Source: JAAUUE01 sp943370025
GTDB taxonomy: Bacteria > Cyanobacteriota > Cyanobacteriia > Cyanobacteriales > JAAUUE01
DNA length: 64,000 nucleotides
Direction: 5' to 3'
Assembly (NCBI GenBank): GCA_943370025.1
Contig: CALRPI020000021.1
Span: 6,886-70,885 of the forward strand
Part shown: positions 33,400 to 42,239 of the stretch, one piece after another
Position numbering within the stretch: position 1 is the first letter of the stretch
Layout of the letters: every line of letters begins with the position of its first letter
Program-made: the position numbers and the translations under genes
The notes under the pieces: generated by a model
Told to the model about the DNA's origin: nothing
Databases searched by the model: none
What the model saw: the letters and a program-made list of their open reading frames with translations, nothing else

Positions 33400-33981
33400 T
33401 TAAAGTTTGATTAGCCAGCTAAACATATCCCCTACTCTCAACTGCAAATCATGGGCAAATGAAGGAGTGGGGAGTATGGAAGTTGGATTGTCAAATATTT
33501 CTGGTAATTGATTTGGCAAATAAATAAAAACAGACTGTTCATGGGGATCAATTAGCCATCCAATCTGGGTTTGATCCTTCAGGCAATACAAAATATTTTT
33601 GGTAACTTTTGTCCGGCTTTTCTCTGGAGAAAGAATTTCAATTGTCCAATCAGGAGCTAAAGGGAAAGTATCAGCAATTTTACCATTTTTATCACAGGGG
33701 ATTCTGTCCCAAGTAAACACAGCCACATCTGGAACTATTGATTTGCCAGTAAATGTGCAGCGTAATTCTGAGAATGCCAAGGCAATTTTTTCGGGTTTGA
33801 GAACTTGATTAATATTGGCAGATAGTTGCGTTTGGATCATGCTGTGCTTCCCTTTGGGCATGGGCTTTTGAAATATTTCTCCATCAATATATTCACTAGC
33901 AGGTTTTGTCTCTGGAAGCTGCAAAAATTCTTCAAGATTTAGGTTTTTGGATGGGGTTTGTAGCACTGAGGGTTTCTCCAA
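33400..33981 (-). CDS. Uma2-family (DUF820) endonuclease-like protein
   Basis: 193 residues, the usual single-domain length. Motifs: EYIDGEIFQKPMPKGKHS near the N-terminus, IVPDVAVFTWDRIP, and DWTIEILSPEKSRTKVTKNI with conserved Asp, Glu and Lys of the nuclease fold. It lacks the coiled-coil tail of the other Uma2 gene here. Role unsettled. Confidence 0.88.
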   Translation of the reverse strand: MEKPSVLQTPSKNLNLEEFLQLPETKPASEYIDGEIFQKPMPKGKHSMIQTQLSANINQVLKPEKIALAFSELRCTFTGKSIVPDVAVFTWDRIPCDKNGKIADTFPLAPDWTIEILSPEKSRTKVTKNILYCLKDQTQIGWLIDPHEQSVFIYLPNQLPEIFDNPTSILPTPSFAHDLQLRVGDMFSWLIKL

Positions 33982-34254
33982 ATTAGGCTAAAAAGATTAG
34001 ACAAAAGAATTTGCTTAAATTATAGATTATGGTTTGGTGAAGGTTTAGGTTTAGATTCCTGACTTTTGAGACGGGTGCGATCGCCAGAAGAAGATTTTGG
34101 TGGAGATGGGAAGGGGTGAAGAGGAAAGTTGGGAATCTTGGAGAGATTTTGGTGTTGATGAGGGGATTTGGGCAGATTCCCGACTTTTGGAGAACCTTCA
34201 ATTTTGAAAATAAAGTCCTCATGGGAGAAACAACGCAGAAACAAACATCGAATA

Positions 34255-35415
34255 CTAATCCAAAGCCAAGGCAACACGAAACCCTACGGAGCTGCATCGA
34301 TAATCCGCTAGAAGCCCAATAATACTCCGAGTTGCACTCCGGCAACGGAACACATCGCTGGCGTAGGAACCTCCACGCAGCGCAAGGAAATTTTCTTCTG
34401 TAGGAGTTTCCCAAGAACTGCCATCTGTGGGTGCGTCGTTATAATTTTCGTGAAAAATATCACTACACCATTCCGCCACATTGCCCTGCATATCATACAA
34501 CCCAAACTGATTTGGCTTTTTCTGCCCTACTGGATGAGTTTCACCGTTATAATTACGGCTATACCAAGCATATTCCTCCAATTTACTTCCATCATCCCCA
34601 AAACAATATTTTGTCTGAGTTCCCGCCCGACAAGCATATTCCCATTCTGCTTCGCTAGGCAGTCGATATTTTCTCCCGGTCTCTTGGGATAGCCTATAGC
34701 AAAATTCCATCGCATCAAACCAACTTATACATTCTACTGGTCGTTTAGCTTCCATAAACTTAGATAGATTAGTTACCATCACTGATTGATACTGCTCTTG
34801 GGTTATGGGATATTTTCCTAAGTAAAAAGACTTGACATTGACTGAATGTACAGGTTTTTCAAAATGATAATTATCATTTGAACCCATCTGGAAACTACCA
34901 CTGGGAATGGCGATCATATCTGGCTCTATTACATCCCCTAAATCTCCTTTACTTCCTTTAACTAACACAATCAGACCATACATTTCAGAGATAATCACAT
35001 ACAAACTCTTGTAATGCTGCCGCAGATACTCAACAGAAATACCCATTTCTATAGCCACACCTTCTTCTGTTGGACTACACCCTGTCGTTTTACGTCTCCA
35101 AATAGCACCCGCAAGTACTAAATGTTTAGACTGTTCATCTTTTAGTTTAAGAAGTTGAACGCTTTTTTGTTGCTCTCTAAGTTCTTCCCAACAACCATGA
35201 ACTTCCCAAGGACTAACTAGACTATCAAATAGAATAAAATCACCATATTTATTTGTGTGGTAGAACACTTCTTTTTCACACCATCGGCACGTAGTTTTAT
35301 AAGTTAGTGCTTCATCAGCTTGGGAAGTAGAAGAACTACTCAGATAACAGTATTTTTCTCCTGCCCCGCTACACCAAAAGCAAGTACACCAAGGAGTATG
35401 ATAGTAATTAGGCAT
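34255..35415 (-). CDS. FGE-sulfatase (formylglycine-generating-type) domain protein with Cys-rich N-terminus
   Basis: 386 residues. N-terminus (~1-75) has paired cysteines (CTCFWC, CRWC) that may bind zinc. A middle helical part (~85-155) follows, then the FGE-sulfatase/C-type-lectin-like domain (~165-386): MIAIPSGSFQMGS, YPITQEQYQ, RLPSEAEWEYACRAGT, FGLYDMQGNVAEWCSD, and the end RGGSYASD...CRSATR...VGFRVA. Many such bacterial proteins lack sulfatase-activating function and act as binding modules. The 3' end is unusually divergent from the Asn-rich consensus. It follows the gene at 35521 in the same direction. Confidence 0.87.
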   Translation of the reverse strand: MPNYYHTPWCTCFWCSGAGEKYCYLSSSSTSQADEALTYKTTCRWCEKEVFYHTNKYGDFILFDSLVSPWEVHGCWEELREQQKSVQLLKLKDEQSKHLVLAGAIWRRKTTGCSPTEEGVAIEMGISVEYLRQHYKSLYVIISEMYGLIVLVKGSKGDLGDVIEPDMIAIPSGSFQMGSNDNYHFEKPVHSVNVKSFYLGKYPITQEQYQSVMVTNLSKFMEAKRPVECISWFDAMEFCYRLSQETGRKYRLPSEAEWEYACRAGTQTKYCFGDDGSKLEEYAWYSRNYNGETHPVGQKKPNQFGLYDMQGNVAEWCSDIFHENYNDAPTDGSSWETPTEENFLALRGGSYASDVFRCRSATRSIIGLLADYRCSSVGFRVALALD

Positions 35416-35520
35416 AAATTTAGCACCAAAAATATGTGATTATCATATCAAAAGTTGCCACTGTGTTAGTTGTCCCTTAGAGTCCTCGAGAGAGAGACAG
35501 CACGAAGACAACACGGGAGC

Positions 35521-36228
35521 CTAGACAAAAACCAGCGCAACACGAAACCCGAAGTTGATATTGGAATGACCTGCCATAACCCAACCACGAAACGCACTAC
35601 GACAATTGATCGCATCGCTGTCCCACGACCCTCCACGCCGCACCCGGTTATTATCTATGCCAGAATCCCATGAGCTGCCGTCTGTGGGAGCATTTTGGTA
35701 GTTTCCGTGCCAGCGATCGCTACACCATTCCCACACATTTCCGTGTATATCATACAACCCAAACTGATTTGACTTTTTCTGTCCCACTGGATGAGTTTTA
35801 CCTGTGGAATTATTAATATACCAAGCATATTCTTCCAATCTACTTTTATCATCCCCAAAGCAATATTTTGTCTGGGTTCCTGCCCGACAAGCCCATTCCC
35901 ATTCCGCTTCACTGGGTAAACGATATTTTTTTCCTGTTTTCTGCAAGAGCTTTTTACAGAACTCTACAGCATCATCGCAACTCACATTTTCTACCGGGTG
36001 TTTGGCTCCCTTGAAATGAGAAGGATTGATTCCCATCACTGCTTGATACTGCTCTTGAGTAATAGTATATTTCCCTAAATAAAAAGGTTTGATGTTTACT
36101 TTATGTATAGGTTTTGCATTATTATAATTATTTAAACCCATCAAGAAACTACCACCGGGAATAGCAATCATTTCTAATATCACGTCATTTCCTAAGTCTT
36201 CAGTGAAGGTATTTATGAAATTTATCAT
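35521..36228 (-). CDS. FGE-sulfatase domain protein
   Basis: 235 residues, only the FGE-sulfatase domain. Motifs: MIAIPGGSFLMG, YTITQEQYQAVMG, NVSCDDAVEFC (usually VSW, here Cys), RLPSEAEWEWACRAGT, FGLYDIHGNVWEWCSD, and RRGGSWDSDAINCRSAFR...FGFRVA. It shares the terminal 14-base run GGGTTTCGTGTTGC with the neighbouring gene, but the two 3' ends differ by two codons in length. Ligand unknown. Confidence 0.88.
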   Translation of the reverse strand: MINFINTFTEDLGNDVILEMIAIPGGSFLMGLNNYNNAKPIHKVNIKPFYLGKYTITQEQYQAVMGINPSHFKGAKHPVENVSCDDAVEFCKKLLQKTGKKYRLPSEAEWEWACRAGTQTKYCFGDDKSRLEEYAWYINNSTGKTHPVGQKKSNQFGLYDIHGNVWEWCSDRWHGNYQNAPTDGSSWDSGIDNNRVRRGGSWDSDAINCRSAFRGWVMAGHSNINFGFRVALVFV

Positions 36229-36332
36229 AATATAAATAGCAGTGGTTTATGGAGTTTATATAACTGTAGTTGGAGTAATTATTACTCTATTGAATTGAGC
36301 GAGTCTATTAGTAAAGGAAGATCGTTTTGTAC

Positions 36333-36427
36333 TATAGTAGTCGCCGATTTGATTAGGACGTTTTTGAGGGCGCGCAGAGCGCGCCCTCAAAAACGTCCCC
36401 GTCCTGACTAGAATGGCGCTTACTATA
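36333..36427 (+). repeat. MITE-like palindrome TATAGTA-GCGCC inserted in hepT
   Basis: Ends TATAGTAGTCGCCGATT (left) and its inverted form TATAGTAAGCGCCATT (right, minus strand). Inner perfect hairpin GGACGTTTTTGAGGGCGCGC / GCGCGCCCTCAAAAACGTCC. The right end gives hepT its premature TAG. Confidence 0.8.
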
Positions 36428-36702
36428 CATCCCAAACTGCCTCAATGTCAACCCGATTATAATCATGAACAATAACATCTCGCATTCCTGCAATTTCTCG
36501 CCACGGAATATTTGAATAATTTTCCCTGAACTCAGGAGACAATCTTTTTGTTGCTTCACCAATGATCAAAATCCGGCGCAGGACAGCATCTTGTTTTTCA
36601 TCATTGCTCAAGAACTCTTCAAAAGTAACGTTGGCTGTATAACTAAATAATCTTTGTAATTGCTTCCTTGATATCAAGAATAGCCTCTTTATCTCGCTGC
36701 AT
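36423..36702 (-). pseudogene. hepT: HepT (HEPN, DUF86) toxin, frameshifted and 3'-truncated
   Basis: From ATG 36702 the first frame reads MQRDKEAILDIKEAITKII and then meets TAG. The rest of the HepT sequence continues in a different frame: SYTANVTFEEF, RRILIIGEATKRL, IPWREIAGMRDVIVHDY. The RX4HXY nuclease motif (RDVIVHDY) is present. The C-terminus stops at VWDV, short of the usual ~115 residues, where a MITE-like hairpin begins. HepT is an RNase toxin held in check by MntA, which adds AMP to its Tyr. Confidence 0.8.
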
Positions 36703-37054
36703 AAATCACCACCGCCGAGCCTAGGATATTCTGACGACGGATGTAGTTGTAATCATTCAAAAGAGCCGTTTTACTCACTAAGTCTACTGCTCGATCGAAC
36801 AAATCCGCCAACTCATTTTGCATCCGCACCTGAAGCATAAGGTTTTTGCGAGCATTTTTGCCGTAGGTAAACAACACATCCACATCACTAGGGTTCTCCC
36901 CCTCAGCCCGGAAATCAGCCCCCAACACCGATCCAAACAGTGCCAACTCTGACACAGACCATTTTTCACAAAAGATAGCGATCGCCTCTGGTGTGATGCC
37001 TAGGCGTTGGTAAATTTGAGCCAAAGATACTTCCTTTGTAGATGGTTGTGCCAT
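36689..37054 (-). CDS. mntA: MntA-type minimal nucleotidyltransferase antitoxin
   Basis: 121 residues from ATG 37054 (MAQPSTKEVS); an upstream ATG at 37087 would overlap the previous gene. The nucleotidyltransferase signature LFGSVLGADFRAEGENPSDVDVLF (~residues 40-63, in the GSx10DxD form) is intact. In HepT/MntA pairs this enzyme adds AMP to the toxin. The downstream toxin gene overlaps its 3' end by 14 bases and is broken, so this is an orphan antitoxin. Confidence 0.85.
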   Translation of the reverse strand: MAQPSTKEVSLAQIYQRLGITPEAIAIFCEKWSVSELALFGSVLGADFRAEGENPSDVDVLFTYGKNARKNLMLQVRMQNELADLFDRAVDLVSKTALLNDYNYIRRQNILGSAVVIYAAR

Positions 37055-37062
37055 AGCTATGC

Positions 37063-38505
37063 TTATGTTGCCCAACTTTTTGCCCAAGCAAGGTTTTGCT
37101 TCACCTGTTCCATTGTCGGTGCTTCGGAGTAGAGGCGGAGGACGGGTTCCGTGCCAGAGAAGCGGATGATTAGCCAGCTATCGTTGTCTAGGCGGAACTT
37201 GTAGCCATCGATCGCTAACACATCCATCACCTTGTCCCCAGCAATTTCCGTGGGAGGCTGGGTTTTTAATTGCTGCTCCAGTCTTGCTCTGCTGTCCATG
37301 CTATCTAGATGCAGATCGATGCGATCGTACATCGCTGTAAAACCAGTTTTTGCCTGCAAGCTCTGGTAAATCTCACTCAGGTCTAGATCATACTGGACGA
37401 TCGCCTCCAGCAGATACAAAGCTGCTAACAGGGCATCCCGTTCAGGAATGTGAGAACCATAGCCAATCCCCCCAGATTCTTCACCACCCAGCAAGACCTC
37501 ATGGGCAAGCATTCGATCGGCAATATATTTATAACCAATGGGGGTTTCATGGACGGGTAGGTTGTGGAGAGCCGCCACTTTGGGGATCAGGTCAGAGCCG
37601 CTGATGGTTTTGACCACTTCTCCGGTCATGCCGCGATGGGCAGCTAGGTGATCGATCAAAATCGGGATCAATATCTGGGAACTGAGAAAATTTCCCTCAC
37701 TATCCACGGCGGCAATGCGATCGCTATCCCCATCAAAAACAAACCCCACTGCCATGCCGGAATTGCCCTGGTGTCGATGGCTCCGCATCATGCGAAATAA
37801 CTGGGACAAATATCTAGGCAAAGGTTCCGGCGCACCACCTCCAAAGAGAGGATCCCGATTCGAGTTGAGTTCCTGCACCGCCACATCTAAAATTTGGGTC
37901 AAACCCCCAGCCGCAGCCCCATGCATCACATCGGCAAATACTGTCACCTGTCCTTGGCGAATCGCTGCTTGAATCAAAGGTAAATTTACCTTAGCGGCAA
38001 TGCCTGCACAGTAACTCTGCCAAGGGTCAAACATCTTGATCGGGATCAACTTTTCTGGCTTCGGGTAGATGGGGGATTGTTGAATTAACTCTTCAATTTC
38101 TTGGGTCACATCTCCCGGTACGGAGCCGCCGAATGCCCCTTTAACTTTCAATCCAGAATAACCGCCGGGATTATGGCTGGCAGTGATTACCAAAGCTCCG
38201 AGGGCATTTTCCTGCTTGGCTGCCCAACTAAAAGCCGGGGTGGGGGCGAAGGTTTCGGTGAGCAAGACTTCAAAGCCGATCGCTTGCAAAGACTCCGCTG
38301 TTTTTTTGGCAAACTCTTCTGAGAGAAAGCGGCGATCGTGTCCCACAATAATTGTGTTGCTGCCCGTACTCGCACCGTAGAATTTCTTCAGGATCATCGC
38401 TGCGGCTGGGGCGGCGATCGCTAATCGAGCATAGGTAAAATCATCAGCAATCAAGCCCCGCCAGCCATCAGTGCCAAATTTAATCGGTGTTGCCATATTA
38501 GTCAT
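37063..38505 (-). CDS. phosphoglucomutase/phosphomannomutase family protein
   Basis: 480 residues, alpha-D-phosphohexomutase family. The active-site serine loop TASHNPGGYSGLK lies near residues 108-120, the metal loop DGDSDR near 258-263, the sugar-specificity loop GGEESGGIGYG near 340, and the phosphate-binding RFSGTEPVLRLYSEA near 450. It interconverts hexose 6- and 1-phosphates; whether glucose or mannose cannot be told. The start overlaps the 3' end of the preceding gene by 8 bases, an operon pair. Confidence 0.9.
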   Translation of the reverse strand: MTNMATPIKFGTDGWRGLIADDFTYARLAIAAPAAAMILKKFYGASTGSNTIIVGHDRRFLSEEFAKKTAESLQAIGFEVLLTETFAPTPAFSWAAKQENALGALVITASHNPGGYSGLKVKGAFGGSVPGDVTQEIEELIQQSPIYPKPEKLIPIKMFDPWQSYCAGIAAKVNLPLIQAAIRQGQVTVFADVMHGAAAGGLTQILDVAVQELNSNRDPLFGGGAPEPLPRYLSQLFRMMRSHRHQGNSGMAVGFVFDGDSDRIAAVDSEGNFLSSQILIPILIDHLAAHRGMTGEVVKTISGSDLIPKVAALHNLPVHETPIGYKYIADRMLAHEVLLGGEESGGIGYGSHIPERDALLAALYLLEAIVQYDLDLSEIYQSLQAKTGFTAMYDRIDLHLDSMDSRARLEQQLKTQPPTEIAGDKVMDVLAIDGYKFRLDNDSWLIIRFSGTEPVLRLYSEAPTMEQVKQNLAWAKSWAT

Positions 38506-38824
38506 GATTTACCTCTTGATTTGAATCTTGCTCTTCCTGAATTTGGGAGAGAAGCGATCGAATAGTTCCCCGTTCAATGTAGGGCCAGCCCCCAGATTCC
38601 TCAATATCTCGTAACAAACTATAGAGAACTTGTCTATTGCTGGGCAGGGCATCTTGGAACAAGCCTTCCCGCAATTGGCGATGGCATTTTTCTAGCGATC
38701 GCAGGATTGCTAACAAATCAATAATTTCTCCCTGATGTGACGCTGCTAGGGTTGATATTTCTTCAGACAATATCTCTAACTTCGCCAACAACTCCCTAGA
38801 CCCGGAATTTATCTGATAGTTCAT
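38498..38824 (-). CDS. conserved hypothetical protein, 108 residues
   Basis: I choose ATG 38824 (MNYQINSGSRELLAKLE) in place of a longer frame to 38902, whose extra codons repeat SDELSDELL and look non-coding. A helical N-terminal half is followed by LRSLEKCHRQLREGLFQD and LLRDIEESGGWPYIERG. No function known. It overlaps the phosphohexomutase start by 8 bases, so they are co-transcribed. Confidence 0.7.
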   Translation of the reverse strand: MNYQINSGSRELLAKLEILSEEISTLAASHQGEIIDLLAILRSLEKCHRQLREGLFQDALPSNRQVLYSLLRDIEESGGWPYIERGTIRSLLSQIQEEQDSNQEVNHD

Positions 38825-38958
38825 CAATAGTTCATCGCTTAATTCATCGCTTAATAATAGGACAACGCCTTGTACAATATATACCTGATCCCCTGCAACC
38901 AATTTGTCCCAAAATATAACATGGGTATCTTAAAAATATTAACGATCGAGGTGAAATA

Positions 38959-39780
38959 ATGAAATATCGGGCTATTGTAGTAGCTTTTTTAATCTTTTGC
39001 TTCGGCTTCCTCTCTGCTTGCAGCGAAGCCCCAGCTAACGCCAGCGAACCCCTGACCTACGACCAAATTCGGGGAACCGGGTTAGCCAATAACTGTCCCC
39101 AACTAGAAGAAGGTCGGGGGGCGATCGTTTTGGATTCTGGCAAATCCTACCAGATGATCGAGTTATGTTTGCAACCAACTTCTTTCTTTGTCAAAGAAGA
39201 ACCAGTCAATAAGCGCCAAGAGGCAGAATTCATCTCCGGAAAATTATTGACTAGATATACCTCTAGTCTTGATCAAATTAGCGGTGATTTGACATTTCAA
39301 CCCGATGGCAGCTTAACTTTTACCGAAAAATCAGGCATTGACTTTCAGGCTATTACAGTCCAAATGCCCGGTGGTGAAAGAGTTCCCTTCCTATTTACAA
39401 TCAAAAGTTTAGTTGCCACAACTCCTAATCCGATTAAGAAAATCAACACTTCTACCGATTTTGAAGGGACATTCCAAGTTCCTTCCTACCGTGGTTCCGT
39501 ATTTCTTGATCCTAAAGGTCGGGGTGTTGCCGCAGGCTATGATAACGCCGTAGCTTTGCCTTCTCAATCAGACAATGACGATCTGGCTAGAGCAAATATG
39601 AAACGGGTAGAACTAATTCCCGGCAAAATTTCTCTGCAAGTTGCTAAAGTCAACAACGAAACAGGTGAAGTAGCTGGGGTATTTGAAAGTGAACAACCTT
39701 CAGATACTGATCTAGGTGCGGCAGATCCCAAGGAAGTTAAAATCCGGGGCATATTTTACGGCAGAGTCGAATCTTTATAA
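38959..39780 (+). CDS. psbO: photosystem II manganese-stabilizing protein
   Basis: 273 residues. Signal peptide ~1-28 (AFLIFCFGFLSAC...), then mature PsbO on the lumen side of photosystem II. Two cysteines (NNC near residue 46 and ELC near 71) form the conserved disulfide. DLTFQPDGSLTF, GGERVPFLFTIKSLVA and SYRGSVFLDPKGRG blocks are typical. It shields and stabilises the Mn4CaO5 cluster. It is divergent from the 38498 gene. Confidence 0.98.
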   Translation: MKYRAIVVAFLIFCFGFLSACSEAPANASEPLTYDQIRGTGLANNCPQLEEGRGAIVLDSGKSYQMIELCLQPTSFFVKEEPVNKRQEAEFISGKLLTRYTSSLDQISGDLTFQPDGSLTFTEKSGIDFQAITVQMPGGERVPFLFTIKSLVATTPNPIKKINTSTDFEGTFQVPSYRGSVFLDPKGRGVAAGYDNAVALPSQSDNDDLARANMKRVELIPGKISLQVAKVNNETGEVAGVFESEQPSDTDLGAADPKEVKIRGIFYGRVESL

Positions 39781-39942
39781 TCTCAAGTTAAATTTCAAAT
39801 TTGTAGGGATTGCCTCAGAGTACTGTAAGTTCTGGAGTAATCCCTTTGCTTTGCTGCTCACGAATTATAGCAACCGCTAGATGTTATGATTTGCTCAAGT
39901 AAAAAATGCTTAAAATGCTTGAACTGCTATTAGGGTAAGACA

Positions 39943-41151
39943 TTGAAGGATTCTATTCAGATATCATTGTGTATGATTGTCAAGGATGAGGCAGCTAATC
40001 TTCCTAGTTGTCTTGCCAGCGTTCGGGAAGTCGTAGATGAAATAGTTGTCCTAGATACGGGGTCAAAGGATGAAACTGTAGCGATCGCCCACCAGTACGG
40101 AGCGCAGGTCTATCATTTCCCTTGGGGCAATGACTTTGCCACTGCCCGGAATGAAGCTCTAAAATATGTCCACGGAGATTGGGTATTGGTGTTAGATGCC
40201 GATGAAGTTTTGGCTCCAGAAATTATTCCCTACATCAAAGAGGTGATCCTAGAAGCGGATAATCTGGTGGTTAATCTCCTGCGTTACGAACTAGGTTCTG
40301 ATGATGCCCCTTATTCAGAGATTACTCGCCTCTTCCGCCGCCATCCCCAGCTTTATTTCACCCATCCCTATCATGCCTCGATCGACGATAGTGCCTTAGA
40401 ATTAATTGCCCAAGAACCCCATTGGAAAGTAGTTTCCATTCCCCTAGTAGCAATCCGGCACACGGGCTACCAACCGGGAGTGATCGCCGAGCGTCAGAAA
40501 CTAGCCAAAGCCAAAGCTTTAATGGAAGGTTATCTAGCTATTCATCCAGAGGATGCCTATACCAATAATAAATTGGGTGCTCTATACCTACAAATTGGGG
40601 AGAGCGATCGAGGCATCCAACTCCTCCAGAGAGCTATCCAAGCCCCTAATCTCCAGCCGCCCCTAATTTTTGAGATCAACTACCATCTAGGGAATGCCTA
40701 CGCCAAGTTAAGGGATGCTAACCAAGCTGCTGCTTATTACCAAACTGCCTTAGATCAAGAGGTGATGCCCCACAGTAAACTACCGGTGTATCATAATCTG
40801 GGTATTCTACTTTTAGATGGGGGAGATTTAGCCATGGCGAAAACTGCCTTTGAAATAGTGCTAAAAATCGATCCTAATTTTGCTCCGGGTCACTACAATT
40901 TAGGTGCCACCTTGAAGTTTATGGATGACTATGAAGGAGCGATCGCTTGCTATCGTCAGGCAGTTCATCTCCAACCAGATTATCCCGATGCCTACCAAAG
41001 TTTGGGTGTATTACTCCTCTTAAGTGGGCAGATTGATGCCAGTATGGAAGCTTTTACTCAAGCGATCGCCATCCATCAAACCCACAACCCCGAAGAAGCA
41101 CAGCGCATCCAGAAAGAACTAGCCGCCATGGGTTTTGTCGTTGGTCAATAA
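39943..41151 (+). CDS. family 2 glycosyltransferase with TPR repeats
   Basis: 402 residues, start TTG at 39943 (TAGGG ribosome site); the first ATG is too far inside the domain. GT2 domain (~5-200): LCMIVKDEAANL, VVLDTGSKDETVAIA, and the DXD-type LVLDADEVL. TPRs (~190-400) include NNKLGALYLQIGESDRG and GHYNLGATLKFMDDYEGAI. Similar proteins modify peptides or cell-surface acceptors; substrate unknown. Stands alone after psbO. Confidence 0.87.
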   Translation: MKDSIQISLCMIVKDEAANLPSCLASVREVVDEIVVLDTGSKDETVAIAHQYGAQVYHFPWGNDFATARNEALKYVHGDWVLVLDADEVLAPEIIPYIKEVILEADNLVVNLLRYELGSDDAPYSEITRLFRRHPQLYFTHPYHASIDDSALELIAQEPHWKVVSIPLVAIRHTGYQPGVIAERQKLAKAKALMEGYLAIHPEDAYTNNKLGALYLQIGESDRGIQLLQRAIQAPNLQPPLIFEINYHLGNAYAKLRDANQAAAYYQTALDQEVMPHSKLPVYHNLGILLLDGGDLAMAKTAFEIVLKIDPNFAPGHYNLGATLKFMDDYEGAIACYRQAVHLQPDYPDAYQSLGVLLLLSGQIDASMEAFTQAIAIHQTHNPEEAQRIQKELAAMGFVVGQ

Positions 41152-41452
41152 TCCCGCAGTGCAGATTTAACGTAAATTCGATAAAAATCCGTGAAACTTT
41201 ATGGTTTCGTTCTCACGTTGTGCAGGATTTTCTAAGGCTGGTTGAGCGAAGTCGAAACCAGCCCCCTAGAGACGGACTTCGACTTCGCTCAGTCCTCATA
41301 ATTTCGTTGCCAAATTTGAAAATAGCAAAAAACTATGCTCTAGCCATCAGGCTTTTAAAAACCATCGAACCCACGTTAGATCTATTAGGGCGCATGGCTT
41401 TGCACCCCAATTCCTTACCAATAGAATTTGCATAAATCCTCATCAATAAACC
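41152..41452. other. intergenic region with family 3 repeat
   Basis: No gene. Contains the family 3 repeat at 41224-41299 and a short left-end-like motif TTAACGTAAATTCGATAAA near 41168, resembling family 4 ends. Confidence 0.6.
41224..41299 (+). repeat. family 3 repeat, copy 2
   Basis: 76 bp, near identical to 11637-11712 (AGGATTTTCTAAGGCTGG ... CGCTCAGTCCTCAT). It forms an imperfect hairpin with GAGCGAAGTCGAA and TTCGACTTCGCTC. Confidence 0.85.
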
Positions 41453-41941
41453 ATGAATCAAATTGCCAAAGCCCAAGCTGAATACGAGAACTTTACGGAT
41501 CAATTTGGCAGTATTATTCTCAGTACTGTGGATGCCGAGGGATTTCCCAATGCCAGCTACACGCCCTTTGTGATGGATGCACAGAAGCAAATTTATATTT
41601 ATGTCAGTGGTTTGGCTACCCATACCCAAAATATCTCTGCAAATTCTCGGGTTAGTGTACTGTTTATTGAAGATGAGGCACAGACCAAACAAATTTTTGC
41701 CCGGCGACGTTTGAGCTTTAATTGTCAGCCTAATTTATTAGCCAGAGACACCCCCCAATGGTTAGGAGTTATTGATCAATTCCAAGCAAAATTTGGCGAA
41801 ATTATTGCCATGCTCCGCAGCTTGCCAGATTTTCGCATCTTTCAACTAACTCCTACCAGCGGACGTTTTGTGATTGGTTTTGGGGCAGCCTATGAAATCA
41901 GTGGTGATAATCTTAATCAACTGACTCAGATTAGTAATTAA
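41453..41941 (+). CDS. HugZ-like / pyridoxamine-phosphate-oxidase-fold protein
   Basis: 162 residues. Split-barrel FMN-binding-fold: SIILSTVDAEGFPNASYTPFVMD, IYIYVSGLATHTQNISANSRVSVLFIED and GRFVIGFGAAYEI fit the HugZ/PPOX heme-utilisation group. Relatives degrade or bind haem; the activity is inferred. The stop (41939-41941) lies inside the left end of the repeat at 41938. Confidence 0.85.
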   Translation: MNQIAKAQAEYENFTDQFGSIILSTVDAEGFPNASYTPFVMDAQKQIYIYVSGLATHTQNISANSRVSVLFIEDEAQTKQIFARRRLSFNCQPNLLARDTPQWLGVIDQFQAKFGEIIAMLRSLPDFRIFQLTPTSGRFVIGFGAAYEISGDNLNQLTQISN

Positions 41942-42196
41942 CGTCAGTTCGGGATAAGCAGAAACTTTGCCCCTAAGCATATACACGTTCCCTGAGCGCT
42001 TGCCCTGAGCTAAGTCGAAGGGAAGTCGAAGGCAATATTTCCGCCATCCATGAGGATCGGTGATCAAAGATTTGTCGTAGGGTTTTGGCTACTTTGGCTT
42101 CGCTCAGCATAAATTCGATTTCGCTCAGCCAGCGACAATGATTGTGGTTTTCGTAAAATGGGATTAGGGATGCTTACTATCCCGAACTGACGTTAA
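41938..42196. repeat. 259-bp MITE-like element with 23-base inverted ends
   Basis: Left end TTAACGTCAGTTCGGGATAA plus GCA, right end TGCTTACTATCCCGAACTGA plus CGTTAA (three extra bases). Interior has AAGTCGAAGG / CTTCGCTCAG pieces like family 3. The left end provides the stop of the upstream gene. Confidence 0.75.
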
Positions 42197-42203
42197 CTAA
42201 TTG

Positions 42204-42229
42204 TAGGTGCGCAAGGCCTTGCGCACCTA
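42204..42229. terminator. perfect hairpin terminator after oxidoreductase gene
   Basis: 26-base perfect palindrome TAGGTGCGCAAGG/CCTTGCGCACCTA, 11 bases after the convergent Gfo/Idh/MocA stop. Confidence 0.7.
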
Positions 42230-42239
42230 AGGAGATTTC

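Noticed and set aside
33983..34414. 143-codon minus-strand frame overlapping the end of the FGE gene
   Set aside because: Overlaps the FGE gene 3' end in another frame; rest is intergenic repeat-like sequence.
35416..35520. Possible DGR template repeat between the two FGE genes
   Set aside because: The 105-base gap has no match to the gene ends and no adenine-rich copy.
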